64,000 nt of DNA from Pseudomonas orientalis (GTDB lineage Bacteria; Pseudomonadota; Gammaproteobacteria; Pseudomonadales; Pseudomonadaceae): assembly GCF_022807995.1 (NCBI RefSeq), contig NZ_CP094351.1, forward strand, positions 4,061,001 to 4,125,000, read 5' to 3'. Shown in pieces: positions 24,319-33,853 of the stretch (its first letter is position 1; each line of letters begins with the position of its first letter). Position numbers and translations under genes: made by a program. A model generated the notes under the pieces. It was given only the letters and a program-made list of their open reading frames with translations, did no database searches and was not told the DNA's origin.

Positions 24319-25632
24319 ATGCATAAAACCAGACTCGCCTTACTGATCATGTTCGCCGGCACCCTCGCCGCCTGCGGAGAAAGCTCCACTCTGCAGGTGG
24401 CAGATGGCACCGGACCCTCGCCCCGGTTGCCGGAACCGAACAAGACGCTGATCCCCACCGTAAACATCGCGCCGGCTGTCGGTTGGCCAGAAGGTGCCAA
24501 GCCAACTGCCGCAGCCGGCACGCAGGTGGCCGCATTTGCCGAGGGCCTGGAGCATCCGCGCTGGCTCTATGTGTTGCCCAATGGCGACATACTAGTGGCC
24601 GAGACCAACGCACCGCCCAAGCCGGATGACACCAAAGGCATTCGCGGCTGGGTCATGGAAAAAGTCATGGGCCGCGCCGGCGCGGGTGTGCCGAGCCCGA
24701 ACCGCATCACCCTGCTGCGCGATGCCGACCACGACGGTGTCGCCGAAACGCGCACGGTGTTCCTGGAAAACCTCAACTCGCCGTTCGGCATGGCCCTGGT
24801 CGGTAACGACCTGTACGTGGCGGACTCGGACAAGTTGCTGCGTTTCCCCTACCAGCCTGGCGAAACCGCGATCAAGGCGGCCGGCACCAAGGTTGTCGAC
24901 TTACCGGGTGGCAGCCTCAACCATCACTGGACCAAAAACGTGGTGGCCAGCCAGGATGGCAGCAAGCTGTATGTCAGCGTCGGCTCCAACAGCAACGTCG
25001 GCGAGAACGGTCTGGAAGCCGAAGAAGGCCGGGCGGCGATCTGGGAAGTGGACCGCGCCACGGGCCAGCACCGTATTTTCGCCTCCGGCCTGCGTAACCC
25101 CAACGGCATGGCCTGGGAACCCCAGAGCGGCAAGCTGTGGACGGCAGTGAACGAACGCGATGAAATCGGCAGTGACCTGGTGCCGGACTACATCACCTCG
25201 GTCAAGGATGGCGCGTTCTACGGCTGGCCTTTCAGCTATTACGGGCAACATGTGGACGTGCGCGTCACGCCGCAGAACCCGCAGCTGGTGGCCAAAGCCA
25301 TTGCGCCGGACTATGCGGTCGGCCCGCATACCGCGTCATTGGGGCTGACTTTCGCGCAAGGCAGCAAACTACCGGCGCAGTTCAGCAACGGTGCGTTCAT
25401 CGGCCAGCATGGCTCGTGGAATCGCAAGCCGCACAGTGGCTACAAGGTGATCTTCGTGCCGTTCGAGGGTGGGCAGCCTAAGGGCAAGCCGGTGGATGTG
25501 CTGACCGGGTTCCTTGATAAAGATGAGAACGCCATGGGTCGGCCAGTGGGGGTGGTGATCGATCAGCAAGGCGCTTTGCTGGTGGCGGATGATGTGGGCA
25601 ATAAGGTGTGGCGGGTTTCCGCTGCCAAGTAA
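24319..25632 (+). CDS. PQQ-dependent sugar dehydrogenase-like lipoprotein
   Basis: A soluble glucose/sorbosone dehydrogenase-type beta-propeller, 437 residues. The N-terminus is a lipoprotein signal (LAAC, acylated Cys about 19), so it is probably periplasmic and membrane-anchored. Family motifs include LEHPRWLYVLPNGDILVAE, GMALVGNDLYVAD, and ASGLRNPNGMAWEP (each in turn), with GAFIGQHGSWNR and a C-terminal GALLVADDVGNKVWRV. AGGAG lies 6 bases before ATG 24319. The actual substrate is unknown; the sorbosone dehydrogenase label is by family. It is divergent from the cob riboswitch and ends before a REPIN. Confidence 0.88.
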   Translation: MHKTRLALLIMFAGTLAACGESSTLQVADGTGPSPRLPEPNKTLIPTVNIAPAVGWPEGAKPTAAAGTQVAAFAEGLEHPRWLYVLPNGDILVAETNAPPKPDDTKGIRGWVMEKVMGRAGAGVPSPNRITLLRDADHDGVAETRTVFLENLNSPFGMALVGNDLYVADSDKLLRFPYQPGETAIKAAGTKVVDLPGGSLNHHWTKNVVASQDGSKLYVSVGSNSNVGENGLEAEEGRAAIWEVDRATGQHRIFASGLRNPNGMAWEPQSGKLWTAVNERDEIGSDLVPDYITSVKDGAFYGWPFSYYGQHVDVRVTPQNPQLVAKAIAPDYAVGPHTASLGLTFAQGSKLPAQFSNGAFIGQHGSWNRKPHSGYKVIFVPFEGGQPKGKPVDVLTGFLDKDENAMGRPVGVVIDQQGALLVADDVGNKVWRVSAAK

Positions 25633-25656
25633 ACCCTCTCAGGCACACCACAAAAC

Positions 25657-25751
25657 AATGTGGGAGGGGGCTTGCCCCCGATGGCGGTGTATCAGTCACT
25701 ATCTCCAGTGGCTGACACACCGCTATCGGGGGCAAGCCCCCTCCTACATTT
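25657..25751. repeat. REPIN between two convergent genes
   Basis: Inverted REP doublet of the GTGGGAGGGGGC group. The right arm has one change (CTCCTACATT rather than CTCCCACATT). The inner part also pairs imperfectly (GGCGGTGTATCAGTCA with TGGCTGACACACCGC). Confidence 0.92.
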
Positions 25752-25766
25752 GAATCTATGTCTGAC

Positions 25767-26306
25767 TCAGGGATTGCGTGCCAGGTTGGCCGGCAGCACG
25801 CGCTTGGCGCTCAGGTAAGCATTCTGCCAATACGCCTTGGACAGCGTATCCAGCTTCACTGTACCGCCGGTCTGCGGTGCGTGCACAAAACGGCCCTCGC
25901 CCACATAGATCCCGGCGTGACTGACCCGCGAACCACCACCGGTGGCAAAGAACAACAGGTCACCGGTTTGCAGGTTCTGCTCGCTGACGTCCTGAGCACG
26001 CATCACGATCAGCTCGCGAGTAGTACGCGGCAAAGAAATACCCGCCGCGTCACGGTAGACAAAGCCAATCAGCCCGCTGCAATCAAACCCCGAGTCCGGC
26101 GTGTTGCCGCCCCAACGATAAGGCGTACCCACCAGACCCAGCGCGCGGAAGAGCACGTCTTCCGCGGCAGGCGAAAAGTTCTGGGTGGAATAGTTGAACA
26201 CCGGCTTGGGCTTGACCGCTACGGGAGCGGGCGGCGGTGGACGGTTCGCGCAGGCGCTGAGGAGCGCGGCGCAAACAAGCAGAATAAGGCGGGCCGAGGT
26301 CGACAT
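25767..26306 (-). CDS. NlpC/P60 (C40) family lipoprotein
   Basis: A cell-wall hydrolase of the NlpC/P60 type that cleaves within peptidoglycan stem peptides. It has 179 residues with a lipobox LLSAC (Cys about 19) and a short Pro-rich linker. The catalytic triad comes next: Cys about 76 in DSGFDCSGL, His about 130 in SHAGIYVG and His about 142 in FVHAPQ. It lies 144 bases downstream of a second C40 gene on the same strand and looks like a tandem paralogue of it. Confidence 0.93.
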   Translation of the reverse strand: MSTSARLILLVCAALLSACANRPPPPAPVAVKPKPVFNYSTQNFSPAAEDVLFRALGLVGTPYRWGGNTPDSGFDCSGLIGFVYRDAAGISLPRTTRELIVMRAQDVSEQNLQTGDLLFFATGGGSRVSHAGIYVGEGRFVHAPQTGGTVKLDTLSKAYWQNAYLSAKRVLPANLARNP

Positions 26307-26450
26307 GTGCAGAACAATCCTGGACTGGATGCGGCTTTCGCTGCCGAACGCTGAAAACCAGAACGCGCAAGCAGGGCTCGCGCGAACGGATTACAGCAAT
26401 GTCCAGGGATTCTAGCGCTTACGCGTCAAACTTCAAGTATCACTTTAACT

Positions 26451-27080
26451 TTACTTACTGGCGGTAACCGTAGCGGGAGCCATGGCGAGTGCGCGCTTGG
26501 CTTCGATGAAGGTCTTGCTCCAGTAGCTGTCGCCCAGGTTATCGACCCGCACCCCACCGCTGCGGCGGCTGCTGGAGTGGATAAACTGGTTATCGCCCAG
26601 GTAGATACCGGCGTGGCTGACCCGACCGCGACCGGCTGTACTGAAGAAAAGCAGATCACCGGGCTTGAGGTTGTTGCGCGCGACCAACGGTGCTTTCACG
26701 TTGATCATTTCGCGGGTGGAGCGCGGCAGATTCATGCCGGCTTCTTCACGAAACAGATAGCCGATAAAACCGCTGCAGTCGAAACCGGCTTCGGAAGTGC
26801 CGCCGAAACGGTAGCGGGTACCGATCAGGGACATGCCGCGCTCGAGAATGCTGTCGGCCAGAACGGGGAGTTGGTAAGGCTTGCTGCCGGAGAAATCGGC
26901 GAGTTCTTTTTCGGTTGCCAGCTCTTCTTCATAAACAGAAGCAGACTGTGCAGCAACGAATTTAGCCTGATTTTGAACCTGGGGTTTTTGCTGTTCTGCC
27001 ACCTGCTGAGGGTGGGAGGCGCAACCAAACAACAGGGTAACGAGTGCGAGAGGCACGAGGGGTGCGAAGCGATTTAGCAT
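26451..27080 (-). CDS. NlpC/P60 (C40) family lipoprotein, paralogue
   Basis: A second NlpC/P60 peptidase, 209 residues, with lipobox LLFGC (Cys about 20), a longer Gln-rich linker, and the catalytic Cys about 102 (AGFDCSGF), His about 156 (VSHAGIYLG) and His about 168 (FIHSS). ATG 27080 is chosen over the GTG two codons upstream; no strong Shine-Dalgarno sequence is visible for either. The tandem arrangement with the preceding paralogue suggests duplication. Confidence 0.92.
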   Translation of the reverse strand: MLNRFAPLVPLALVTLLFGCASHPQQVAEQQKPQVQNQAKFVAAQSASVYEEELATEKELADFSGSKPYQLPVLADSILERGMSLIGTRYRFGGTSEAGFDCSGFIGYLFREEAGMNLPRSTREMINVKAPLVARNNLKPGDLLFFSTAGRGRVSHAGIYLGDNQFIHSSSRRSGGVRVDNLGDSYWSKTFIEAKRALAMAPATVTASK

Positions 27081-27293
27081 GGGCACGACCGTGGCTGATG
27101 TGTAAAGAAGGCGAGACTATGCCCGCTATCACATCGATTTGCAAATTCAATCGAGTTCTTTGTGACTTCTTGTTTGGACCATGCCATCTAAGCCCTTGAT
27201 CCCTGATACCTGCCTCTTGCGTGGCCAAACCGGCTCAAACGCATATTTTCTGGCGCCTGGAATTTGCCGAAAGCCTGGAAACGCAAGGGCTGG

Positions 27294-27998
27294 CTACCAG
27301 CCGAGGGTTTCCTTCAGGAATGGGATGGTGAGCTTGCGCTGGGCCTGCAATGAGGCCTGGTCGAGCTGTTCAAGCAGATCGAACAAGGCGCTCATGCTGC
27401 GCGTGCCACGGGTGAGAATGAAATGCCCGACCTCGTCGGTCAGGTGCAGGCCGCGACGCGAGGCGCGCAGTTGCAGGGCGCGCAATTTGTCCTCGTCGGA
27501 CAGGGGGCGCATCTGGAAGATCAACGCCAGCGTCAGGCGCGACTTGAGGTCGGCCAGCTTCACCGGCAGTTCACGTGGCGAGGTGGATGCGGCGATCAAC
27601 AGGCGCCGGCCGCTGTCGCGCAGGCGGTTGAACAGGTGGAACAGCGCCTCTTCCCAATCCGCCTTGCCCGCGATGGCCTGCAAATCGTCAAGACACACCA
27701 GTTCGTATTGTTCGAGGCTGTCGAAAATCCCGACCCCGTGGTCCATCAGCTCGGCCAACGGCAGGTAGACCGCCGGCTCGCCCATTTGCTCGAAGCGCAG
27801 GCACGCGGCTTGCAGCAAGTGGGTACGCCCTACGCCATGCTTGCCCCACAGATAGATCAGGCTTTCAGTCCACCCGGCGTCGGCTTCGCAGAGGCGCTCG
27901 ACATAGCCGAGTGCAGCGGCATTGGCGCCTGGGTAGTAATTGATAAAGGTAGCGTCGTCACGCAGACGCACACCTAAGGGCAGCTGAATCGGTTTCAT
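27294..27998 (-). CDS. hda: DnaA regulatory inactivator Hda
   Basis: A DnaA-like AAA+ protein that, with the beta clamp, promotes hydrolysis of DnaA-bound ATP to prevent over-initiation. It has 234 residues. The N-terminus contains a clamp-binding-like QLPLGV, then the Walker A variant GKHGVGRTHLLQAA, Walker B CLDDLQAIAG, and the AAA+ sensor regions (LIAASTSPRELP, SRLTLALIFQM). It lies downstream of the AI-2E permease gene on the same strand. Confidence 0.95.
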   Translation of the reverse strand: MKPIQLPLGVRLRDDATFINYYPGANAAALGYVERLCEADAGWTESLIYLWGKHGVGRTHLLQAACLRFEQMGEPAVYLPLAELMDHGVGIFDSLEQYELVCLDDLQAIAGKADWEEALFHLFNRLRDSGRRLLIAASTSPRELPVKLADLKSRLTLALIFQMRPLSDEDKLRALQLRASRRGLHLTDEVGHFILTRGTRSMSALFDLLEQLDQASLQAQRKLTIPFLKETLGW

Positions 27999-28166
27999 GC
28001 TGACTGAACGGCTCCCATCGAACCGTTAGTGGCCTCTGTGTAAAGTTTGCAAAGTTTATACGTGTGGCGCCGAGCGCACAATGCAGCAGACCACAAGCAA
28101 AATCAAAGGTTTGCGTTAACCTGCTGGTTTTACGCGAATTGTTTGACGCACTCACCCCATAACAAC

Positions 28167-28189
28167 AAACCCGGTGATGAGCCGGGTTT
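28167..28189. terminator. Hairpin terminator after the AI-2E permease gene
   Basis: AAACCCGG ... CCGGGTTT stem just past the permease stop at 28202 on the minus strand, followed by TTGTTGTTAT. The weak T-run makes it moderately convincing. Confidence 0.6.
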
Positions 28190-28201
28190 GTGATGCTGCG
28201 A

Positions 28202-29275
28202 TTACAGATCGGGGTCTTCAACGCCCGTGTACACGTCCGAATCCTTGTACAGATCGTGAACATGCCGCACCAGCACCATGATCACCGCCGCCACCGGCAG
28301 CGCCAGCAGGATGCCGGTAAAGCCGAACAGCTCACCGCCCGCCAGGATCGCAAAGATCACCGCCACGGGATGCAAGCCAATCCGATCGCCCACCAGCAGC
28401 GGCGTCAGCACCATGCCTTCCAGTGCCTGACCGACCATGAATACCGCGACAATTCCCAACATCGGGTACAGATCACCACCAAACTGGAACAGCCCCGCCA
28501 CCAGCGCCGCGCCGATACCAATCACAAAGCCCATATAAGGCACGATCGCAGCAAGGCCGGCAATCAGGCCGATCAACAGGCCCAGCTCAAGGCCGATCGC
28601 CATCAAGCCGGCGGCGTAGATGATGCCCAGCGCCAACATCACCAGCAGTTGCCCACGTACGAACGCGCCCAATACTTCATGGCATTCGCCGGCCAGGGAC
28701 ACGATGCGCTCCTCGCGGTCGCGCGGCAGCAGGCTGCGGATCTTGGCCATCATGATGTCCCAGTCCCGCAGCAGATAGAACGCCACCACCGGAATCAGCA
28801 CCAGATTGGTCAGCCAGCCGATCAGCGCAAGGCTGGAAGCGGTTGCCTGGCTGAGCACCATACTGACGATATCGGTGGTCTTGTCCATATGCTCACTGAT
28901 TGCCGCCTTGACCTTGTCGAACTTCCAGAACCCGTCCGACAGCCCCAGCTTGGCCTGGGCCCAGGGCATCGCCGTGTGCTGCAACCAGTCGAGCATCTGC
29001 GGCGCCAGTTCGTAAAGTCGATACAGCTGCTTGGCCAGCATCGGCACCAGCACCAGCACCAGGGCGGTGATGATCAGGGTGAACAAGGCAAAAACCGCGA
29101 TCACACCCCAGGTTCGCGACAGGCCGGCTTTCTCCAGGCGATCCACCACGGGATCGAACAGATAGGCGAGCAGCAACGCCACCAGAAACGGCGTCAGGAT
29201 CGAATGCAGCAGGAACACAAAAACGCACAGCAGGACAATCCCGCCAAGCCACACCCAACGACGCGTATCCGCCAT
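28202..29275 (-). CDS. AI-2E family transporter (PerM-like)
   Basis: A 357-residue inner membrane protein of the AI-2E/PerM exporter family. It has two N-terminal helices (WVWLGGIVLLCVFVFLL), the motif FLVALLLAYLFDPVVDRLE, a large periplasmic-side loop, and the family core (VPYMGFVIGIGAALVAGL, GIVAVFMVGQALEGMVLTPL) with several more helices. GAGGAAG lies 6 bases before ATG 29275. The family name reflects one member; the cargo here is not known. Confidence 0.9.
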   Translation of the reverse strand: MADTRRWVWLGGIVLLCVFVFLLHSILTPFLVALLLAYLFDPVVDRLEKAGLSRTWGVIAVFALFTLIITALVLVLVPMLAKQLYRLYELAPQMLDWLQHTAMPWAQAKLGLSDGFWKFDKVKAAISEHMDKTTDIVSMVLSQATASSLALIGWLTNLVLIPVVAFYLLRDWDIMMAKIRSLLPRDREERIVSLAGECHEVLGAFVRGQLLVMLALGIIYAAGLMAIGLELGLLIGLIAGLAAIVPYMGFVIGIGAALVAGLFQFGGDLYPMLGIVAVFMVGQALEGMVLTPLLVGDRIGLHPVAVIFAILAGGELFGFTGILLALPVAAVIMVLVRHVHDLYKDSDVYTGVEDPDL

Positions 29276-29340
29276 AAACCACTTCCTCTGTTATTGGCTT
29301 CCCTCTTCTATAGAAGGAAGACCACTTACCGCTTATCTAC

Positions 29341-30381
29341 TTACCAGTGAAAACGTAACTGCGCCTGAGGCTCGGGCGCGGCGGCCGGCTGTGCGCCATC
29401 GGCCGGCGGTTGCTGGACGGGGATTTCACCGGCCGGCACTTCCTGCAGCCTGGCCAGACTCAACTGGGTGCGCAACTGCTCGGCGCTGCCATTGACGCGA
29501 TACACAATTCGGTCGCCATCCACCCGTTGCGGCTGGCCACCAAAGGGCTCCAGCAACCGACCCAGGACGGCGTAGCGCTCCAGGTTCATGCCCTGCACCT
29601 CAAGCAGTTGCTCGGAGCTGACCCCCGGCTTGACCGCAAAGCGCGGTGCCAGCGTCTGACTGACCGCGAGCAATACCGCATCGGCAACCGCGGCGGTGTC
29701 AGCCCCCTGCACGCTGCCCTGCTCGGTCTTGTCGCCCAGCCACAGGCGCCATTTGGCCTGCCACTGGCTGCCTTCCTGGCGCGCATGCACCGCCAGCAAC
29801 GCATCGGCGCCATAGCGCTCGGAGGCGGCGCGCAGCGGCGTGGCGTCTGGGCTTTCCAGATTCTGCGCGGTGGCGACGACCTGTTCGTCCAGGTCTCCCA
29901 GCGGCAGGCGCAGCGGCAAGCCGCGGTGCTGGGCCGCCCGACGCAGCGCCTGCGCCACCGCCTGGCCGTCGCCGACCAGACTGCTGCCATCGGTGGAGTC
30001 GTTCAGCCACCAGCCGAGGATCGACGGTCGATTGCTGCCCCAGATGGCCAACCCGGCGTCGCGCAGGGCACGATCGGTGCTGACCGGGTCGAAATCCACT
30101 TGCAGGCTTTCCGGCGGGCCGGCGTCGTAGCCGTACTGGCTGATGATTTGCTGCGGGTCCTTGCGGATTGCCGCCAGGCCTGGGCCCTCGGCGGCCTTGG
30201 CATCACCGGTCAAGCGGATGACCAGGGTCTGCACGGCGCGCTGGGTGGCCTGGTCACGCTCCTGGGGCGACTGGCTGCTGACCGGTTCGAGGACTTGATA
30301 GAGGCCATTGAGGGTTTCGGCATGACTCGCCAGGCTGACCAATGACAAGCAGCCTACAAAAAAGAATTTACACAGACGCAT
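29341..30381 (-). CDS. DUF2066 family exported protein
   Basis: A 346-residue exported protein with a signal peptide (about residues 1-21, ending SHA before ETLNGLYQVLEPVSSQ). DUF2066 proteins are widespread in gammaproteobacteria next to purM and hda, without a firm function. A central conserved segment (SILGWWLNDS) and a Pro/Ala/Gln-rich C-terminus are visible. ATG 30381 matches the signal peptide; the longer frame to 30486 is not used. It is divergent from purM. Confidence 0.85.
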   Translation of the reverse strand: MRLCKFFFVGCLSLVSLASHAETLNGLYQVLEPVSSQSPQERDQATQRAVQTLVIRLTGDAKAAEGPGLAAIRKDPQQIISQYGYDAGPPESLQVDFDPVSTDRALRDAGLAIWGSNRPSILGWWLNDSTDGSSLVGDGQAVAQALRRAAQHRGLPLRLPLGDLDEQVVATAQNLESPDATPLRAASERYGADALLAVHARQEGSQWQAKWRLWLGDKTEQGSVQGADTAAVADAVLLAVSQTLAPRFAVKPGVSSEQLLEVQGMNLERYAVLGRLLEPFGGQPQRVDGDRIVYRVNGSAEQLRTQLSLARLQEVPAGEIPVQQPPADGAQPAAAPEPQAQLRFHW

Positions 30382-30721
30382 GGAAGATTCCCGAACGACA
30401 AATTTAGCGGCTGGAACAGACCGCGTGATCTCGGTTTGGCAAGGCTGTGACACAGCGACCGGTAAAACATTCACGGGTCTCGACAAGTTTTCATACTGTC
30501 ATAACGATAGCGGGATCAAGGCTATACCTTAATACGCTCCATTACCGCGCCGATTCCGGTTTTTTTAAGCTCATATGCCCTGCCCGTCGGCCCGAGGATG
30601 GCCGCTGCCCCTCAAGCCTGATAAAATCGCGCGCCTTCGCAGACCGTCGACGGCCGAGCCTTTGCCAAAAGTGCCCGCCCGCCCGGTCGTTACCCAGAAA
30701 TCCCCCTTAAAGGCCTGGATC
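30382..30721. other. 340-base divergent spacer before purM
   Basis: The spacer must hold the promoters of the DUF2066 gene and of purMN. No gene, repeat or recognised riboswitch is visible; no clear PurR-type palindrome was found by eye. Confidence 0.4.
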
Positions 30722-31780
30722 ATGAGCAAGCAACCCTCCCTGAGCTACAAGGACGCCGGTGTAGACATCGACGCCGGTGAAGCATTGGTCGAACGCATCA
30801 AGAGCGTCGCCAAGCGCACTGCGCGCCCCGAAGTCATGGGTGGCCTGGGCGGTTTCGGCGCCCTCTGCGAAATCCCGGCCGGCTACAAGCAGCCTGTCCT
30901 GGTATCCGGCACCGACGGCGTGGGGACCAAGCTGCGCCTGGCCCTGAACCTGAACAAGCACGACAGCATCGGCATCGACCTGGTCGCCATGTGCGTCAAC
31001 GACCTGGTGGTATGCGGCGCCGAGCCGTTGTTCTTCCTCGACTACTACGCCACCGGCAAGCTCAATGTCGAGACCGCGACCCAGGTGGTCACCGGCATCG
31101 GCGCCGGCTGCGAACTGTCGGGTTGCTCACTGGTGGGCGGCGAAACCGCTGAAATGCCAGGCATGTACGAAGGCGAAGACTACGACCTGGCGGGTTTCTG
31201 CGTCGGCGTGGTGGAAAAATCCGAAATCATCGACGGCTCCAAAGTGGCTGCCGGCGACGCGCTGCTCGCCCTGCCATCCTCCGGCCCGCACTCCAACGGC
31301 TACTCGCTGATCCGCAAGATCATCGAAGTGTCCGGCGCCGACATCGAAAACATCCAGCTTGACGGCAAGCCACTGACCGACCTGCTGATGGCCCCGACAC
31401 GCATTTACGTCAAGCCACTGCTCAAGCTGATCAAGGATACCGGCGCTGTCAAAGCCATGGCCCACATCACCGGCGGCGGCCTGCTGGACAACATCCCGCG
31501 CGTACTGCCAAAAGGCGCCCAGGCGATTGTCGATGTGGCCAGCTGGCAGCGCCCTGCAGTCTTCGACTGGCTGCAGGAGAAAGGCAACGTCAACGAAACC
31601 GAGATGCACCGCGTGCTCAACTGCGGCGTGGGCATGGTCATCTGCGTGGCGCAGGAGCACGTTGAAAGCGCGCTGAACGTATTGCGCGAAGCCGGCGAGC
31701 AGCCTTGGGTCATCGGCCAGATCGCCACGGCTGCCGAAGGCGCAGCCCAGGTTGAACTGAAGAACCTTAAGGCCCATTGA
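30722..31780 (+). CDS. purM: Phosphoribosylformylglycinamidine cyclo-ligase
   Basis: AIR synthetase, the fifth step of de novo purine synthesis. It has 352 residues with SYKDAGVDIDAGEALVERI at the N-terminus, GLGGFGALCEIP, the ATP-binding GTDGVGTKLRLA, and HITGGGLLDNIPRVLP. ATG 30722 is the start that matches the family N-terminus. The TGA overlaps the purN ATG, indicating a coupled purMN operon. Confidence 0.97.
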   Translation: MSKQPSLSYKDAGVDIDAGEALVERIKSVAKRTARPEVMGGLGGFGALCEIPAGYKQPVLVSGTDGVGTKLRLALNLNKHDSIGIDLVAMCVNDLVVCGAEPLFFLDYYATGKLNVETATQVVTGIGAGCELSGCSLVGGETAEMPGMYEGEDYDLAGFCVGVVEKSEIIDGSKVAAGDALLALPSSGPHSNGYSLIRKIIEVSGADIENIQLDGKPLTDLLMAPTRIYVKPLLKLIKDTGAVKAMAHITGGGLLDNIPRVLPKGAQAIVDVASWQRPAVFDWLQEKGNVNETEMHRVLNCGVGMVICVAQEHVESALNVLREAGEQPWVIGQIATAAEGAAQVELKNLKAH

Positions 31781-32442
31781 TGCACGAGCGGATGCCCGCA
31801 ACCTGTGATGTCGTGGTGCTGCTTTCCGGCACCGGCAGTAACCTGCAGGCCCTGATCGATAGCACGCGTACCGGCAACAGCCCGGTGCGCATCGCTGCGG
31901 TGATTTCCAACCGCAGCGACGCCTACGGCCTGCAACGCGCCCGGGACGCGGGCATCGAGACCCGGTCGCTGGATCACAAGGCGTTCGAAGGTCGCGAGGC
32001 TTTCGACCAGGCCTTGATCGAACTGATCGACGCCTTCGACCCCAAGCTCGTCGTCCTGGCCGGCTTCATGCGTATTCTCAGCGCGGATTTCGTGCGTCAT
32101 TACGCAGGCCGCCTGCTCAATATCCACCCGTCCCTGCTGCCCAAATATAAAGGCATGCACACCCATCAGCGCGCCCTCGACGCCGGTGACAGCGAGCATG
32201 GCTGCAGCGTGCACTTTGTCACCGAGGAACTCGATGGCGGGCCTCTGGTCGTACAGGCAGTGGTTCCGGTAGAGTCAGGCGACTCGGCGCAGACGCTTGC
32301 GCAACGGGTTCATACCCAGGAACACAGGATTTACCCGCTGGCTGTTCGCTGGTTTGCCGAGGGTCGGTTGATTCTGGGTGAACAGGGTGCATTATTGGAC
32401 GGTCAGTTACTTGCGGCCAGCGGCCACTTGATTCGAACCTAG
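31780..32442 (+). CDS. purN: Phosphoribosylglycinamide formyltransferase
   Basis: The formyl-tetrahydrofolate-dependent GAR transformylase of purine synthesis. It has 220 residues with the phosphate loop LLSGTGSNLQAL, LAGFMRIL, the catalytic LNIHPSLLPKYKG (Asn and His), and the conserved Asp in HFVTEELDGGPL. ATG 31780 overlaps the purM stop (TGATG) and has AAGG 7 bases upstream; ATG 31792 is an alternative start. Confidence 0.96.
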   Translation: MHERMPATCDVVVLLSGTGSNLQALIDSTRTGNSPVRIAAVISNRSDAYGLQRARDAGIETRSLDHKAFEGREAFDQALIELIDAFDPKLVVLAGFMRILSADFVRHYAGRLLNIHPSLLPKYKGMHTHQRALDAGDSEHGCSVHFVTEELDGGPLVVQAVVPVESGDSAQTLAQRVHTQEHRIYPLAVRWFAEGRLILGEQGALLDGQLLAASGHLIRT

Positions 32443-32450
32443 GAGATTTT

Positions 32451-33164
32451 ATGCGTCGCGCCCTGCTTTTCGCTTTTGCGCTGTTCGCTCTGCCTGCCGT
32501 GCAAGCGGCAGACCTTCACCCCTTCTCCGTCAGCTACACCGCCGACTGGAAGCAGCTGCCCATGAGCGGTTCGGCTGAACGCAGCCTGACCAAAAACGGC
32601 GACGGCACCTGGACCTTGAACTTCAAGGCCTCAATGATGATTGCCAGCCTGACCGAAACCAGCGTGATCCTGTTCGACAAGGACACCCTGCAACCCAAGA
32701 GCTACAGCTTCGAGCGCGGCGGCTTGGGCAAAGCGAAGAAGATCAACTTGGATTTCGACCAGGCGACCAAGAAAATCACCGGTTTTGAAAACAAGGACCC
32801 GGTCAACGTCACCCTCGAAAGCGGCATGCTCGATAAGTCCACCTATCAACTCGCGCTTCAGCGAGATGTGGCGGCCGGCAAGAAAAGCATGAGCTATCGC
32901 GTGGCCGAAGGCACTGACGTCGATACCTATGACTTCCGCGTCATTGGCGCGGAAAAGGTCCAGACCAAGGTGGGCGCCATTGACGCGATCAAGGTTGAGC
33001 GCGTGCGTGACCCCTCCCAGAGCAAGCGCATCACGCAGATGTGGTTTGCCAAGGACCAGGGCGGCATTCTGGTTGCCTTGCGTCAGGTTGAGACGGACGG
33101 TAAGGAATACAACATCATGCTGCAGGATGGCACTGTTGACGGTAAGGCCGTCAAGGGTAGCTGA
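32451..33164 (+). CDS. DUF3108 family exported protein
   Basis: A 237-residue exported protein with a signal peptide (about 1-20, LFALPAVQAA before DLHPF). The rest is a beta-rich DUF3108 domain (SYTADWKQLPMSGSAERSL near its start). Function is unknown. It starts 8 bases after purN with a good AGGAG in the gap, so it probably belongs to the purMN transcript, and a terminator follows. Confidence 0.85.
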   Translation: MRRALLFAFALFALPAVQAADLHPFSVSYTADWKQLPMSGSAERSLTKNGDGTWTLNFKASMMIASLTETSVILFDKDTLQPKSYSFERGGLGKAKKINLDFDQATKKITGFENKDPVNVTLESGMLDKSTYQLALQRDVAAGKKSMSYRVAEGTDVDTYDFRVIGAEKVQTKVGAIDAIKVERVRDPSQSKRITQMWFAKDQGGILVALRQVETDGKEYNIMLQDGTVDGKAVKGS

Positions 33165-33180
33165 TAGCCCTGATGAGTTG

Positions 33181-33212
33181 AAAAGAGCCTCGCTGAATGC
33201 GGGGCTTTTTTT
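33181..33212 (+). terminator. Intrinsic terminator after the DUF3108 gene
   Basis: AAAAGAGCCTCGC / GCGGGGCTTTTTTT stem with one G.T-type mismatch and a T-run, 17 bases past the stop. Confidence 0.8.
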
Positions 33213-33244
33213 CGCCTGGATATTTGCTGTGAAGCTTCTGGCCT

Positions 33245-33315
33245 CATCGGGGGCAAGCCCCCTCCCACACTTGGAATGCATTTCAAATGTGGGAGGGGGC
33301 TTGCCCCCGATGGCG
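33245..33315. repeat. REPIN, short-spacer form
   Basis: Inverted REP doublet of the GTGGGAGGGGGC group with arms in the opposite orientation to those at 6816 and 25657. The inner arms (TGGAATGCA/TTTCAAATG) give a short loop. The rest of the spacer to 33523 shows no gene. Confidence 0.9.
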
Positions 33316-33523
33316 TAAGCAGCCTACCCCCAGAACATGAAACCTTTGTCATCTAAACCGCCTCCCTGCAACCAAATGCCACGGTTTACGAGGCCTCCAG
33401 CACTGTTGCGTTTCCTGCAATGAATTGTTGCACGCAAAACCAGTTTACTTAGCAAGCTAACAACTCATATAACAAAGACCTGCGACGACTTGCCGCAGAT
33501 CAACCAGAGATTGGAGCAAGCAG

Positions 33524-33712
33524 ATGACTGTAAAAGTAACTGAACGCGACGATGAACATATGTCCCATGAAGCGCTGGGCCACGGGATTCACATCTGGGA
33601 TGTACATCAACAAGATTTGCTGGTCGGCATGTTCCACAACGAGAGCGATGCCCATAATTATAAAAATGAACTTGAATCGCTTGAGATGAAACGCCAGGCA
33701 CAAGGCTCCTGA
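33524..33712 (+). CDS. Conserved small protein, 62 residues
   Basis: A small acidic-basic soluble protein (MTVKVTERDDEHMSHEALG ... HIWDVHQQDLLVGMFHNESDA, in two parts) with a strong Shine-Dalgarno GGAG 7 bases upstream and a long perfect terminator downstream, so a real independent gene. The compact strand-strand-helix pattern is clear, but I do not recognise a function. Confidence 0.75.
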   Translation: MTVKVTERDDEHMSHEALGHGIHIWDVHQQDLLVGMFHNESDAHNYKNELESLEMKRQAQGS

Positions 33713-33760
33713 AATTCCGAAATCGCGTAGACGCCCGGCCCACGCAGCCAGGCCGCCTGC

Positions 33761-33797
33761 AAACGAAAACCCCGCCTTTTGAGCGGGGTTTTCGTTT
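33761..33797 (+). terminator. Intrinsic terminator between small gene and siderophore operon
   Basis: A perfect 15-base stem (AAACGAAAACCCCGC with its complement) and a 7-base loop, followed by T-rich sequence. It isolates the siderophore operon from upstream transcription. Confidence 0.9.
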
Positions 33798-33853
33798 TTA
33801 AACACGCCGTTCGCCCGCTGAATAATCGTTTCCGCAAAAAGCGTAACAACAAA

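Noticed and set aside
33083..33352. A minus-strand frame across the terminator and REPIN after the DUF3108 gene
   Set aside because: Its sequence is REP-derived repeats plus the antisense end of the DUF3108 gene; no start signal.
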